In this document: positions 63,659 through 64,000 of the stretch, one piece after another
Layout of the letters: each line of letters opens with the position of its first letter
Numbering within the stretch: position 1 is the first letter of the stretch
Source of the DNA: Tetrahymena thermophila SB210
Taxonomy: Eukaryota; Ciliophora; Oligohymenophorea; Hymenostomatida; Tetrahymenidae
Length of the DNA: 64,000 nt
Direction: 5' to 3'
Assembly: GCF_000189635.1 (NCBI RefSeq)
Contig: NW_002476319.1
Span: forward strand, 372,001 to 436,000
Made by a program: the position numbers and the translations under genes
Notes under the pieces: generated by a model
The model's input: the letters and a program-made list of their open reading frames with translations, nothing else
Told to the model about the DNA's origin: nothing
Databases searched by the model: none

Positions 63659-64000
63659 TCAAATAATTTCGTTGTATACGATTCTAATTTCTTTTTCGAC
63701 GATAACTTCTCTAATTTTTTGTCTTTAATCACCTTGAGAGCCCATCAGCCTATATAAATATGCTTCCTTTTTGTTATGTAATTAAAATTTAATATATTTA
63801 TTGTTTATATTTTTAAAAATTTACTTTAGAGAAAGGAGCTTGCTGTAAGGATTATAGAGATCTATTTGCTAATTTTTATGGTTCAAAATATAGAGTGAAT
63901 GTATTAAACAGTGATTAAAATTGAATCTAATTAAAATAATCTGTTGTTGAATCAATTCCTATCTATTAATTTCTGAATTTATCAAGAAGAGCTATTTGTT
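63659..64000 (-). CDS. C-terminus of unrecognised protein (cut by window edge)
   Basis: Partial gene running in from the right edge. The exon from 64000 down to 63825 and the last exon 63766-63659 join in phase 0 over a 58-nt intron and end at TGA 63659-63661. The visible 90-odd residues read as mixed helical sequence (DKFRNQQIGIDSTTDYF, LYFEPQKLANRSLQSLQ) ending in a charged helix with GSQGDQRQKIREVIVEKEIR. The codon use is coding-like. Two other frames are open in the upstream exon; this one was chosen because it alone keeps phase across the intron. Not recognised. Confidence 0.6.

Overview
The window is ciliate DNA, most likely macronuclear, from a Tetrahymena-like oligohymenophorean. It is about 80% A+T. 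TAA and TAG lie in frame throughout every recognisable gene and sit where glutamine fits, and only TGA ends genes. Introns are GT...AG, mostly 47-140 nt and extremely A+T rich. All coordinates below were read with TAA/TAG = Gln, so standard-code ORFs are only fragments of the real genes.

Left third (1-18.3 kb), plus strand: a multi-exon coiled-coil protein; a 964-residue protein with the conserved N-terminal signature of STIL/Ana2/SAS-5, the centriole-duplication scaffold; an IQUB-type IQ-motif protein (radial-spoke adaptor in other organisms); and a MATE-family transporter. Three of the four look cytoskeletal or ciliary.

Middle-left (19-27 kb): a decayed membrane-protein gene, then three tandem minus-strand genes for GPI-anchored cysteine-rich surface proteins of the immobilization-antigen type. 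The first two share an indel-free, near-identical tract of about 1.05 kb, while the 3' end of the first matches the third copy, a mosaic that points to gene conversion.

Centre (28.5-46.4 kb): an ITFG1/LINKIN-like FG-GAP membrane protein (minus), an Arp4/BAF53-like nuclear actin-related protein (plus), SNAPC3 of the snRNA-promoter complex (minus), a BAR-domain-like protein with a very long Q/N-rich tail (minus), and the splicing factor SLU7 (minus). SNAPC3, Arp4 and SLU7 are nuclear housekeeping genes.

Right third (46.4-64 kb): a possible 56-residue secreted peptide, an unrecognised two-exon gene fragment, a weak 171-codon ORF, two patatin-like phospholipase paralogs that flank a single-exon 1,917-residue protein kinase with about 35 tandem TPR repeats, and the C-terminus of a gene that runs off the right edge.

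Intergenic DNA is long, A+T rich and mostly featureless. The exceptions are two diverged tandem-repeat arrays (about 7.7-8.5 kb and 36.6-37.6 kb), several microsatellites, C/T-rich tracts near 51.2-51.9 kb, and TGACG-type motifs upstream of both patatin genes. No tRNA, rRNA, CRISPR array, complete mobile element, telomere or chromosome-breakage sequence was recognised. Protein identities rest on motif recognition by eye; no database search was run.
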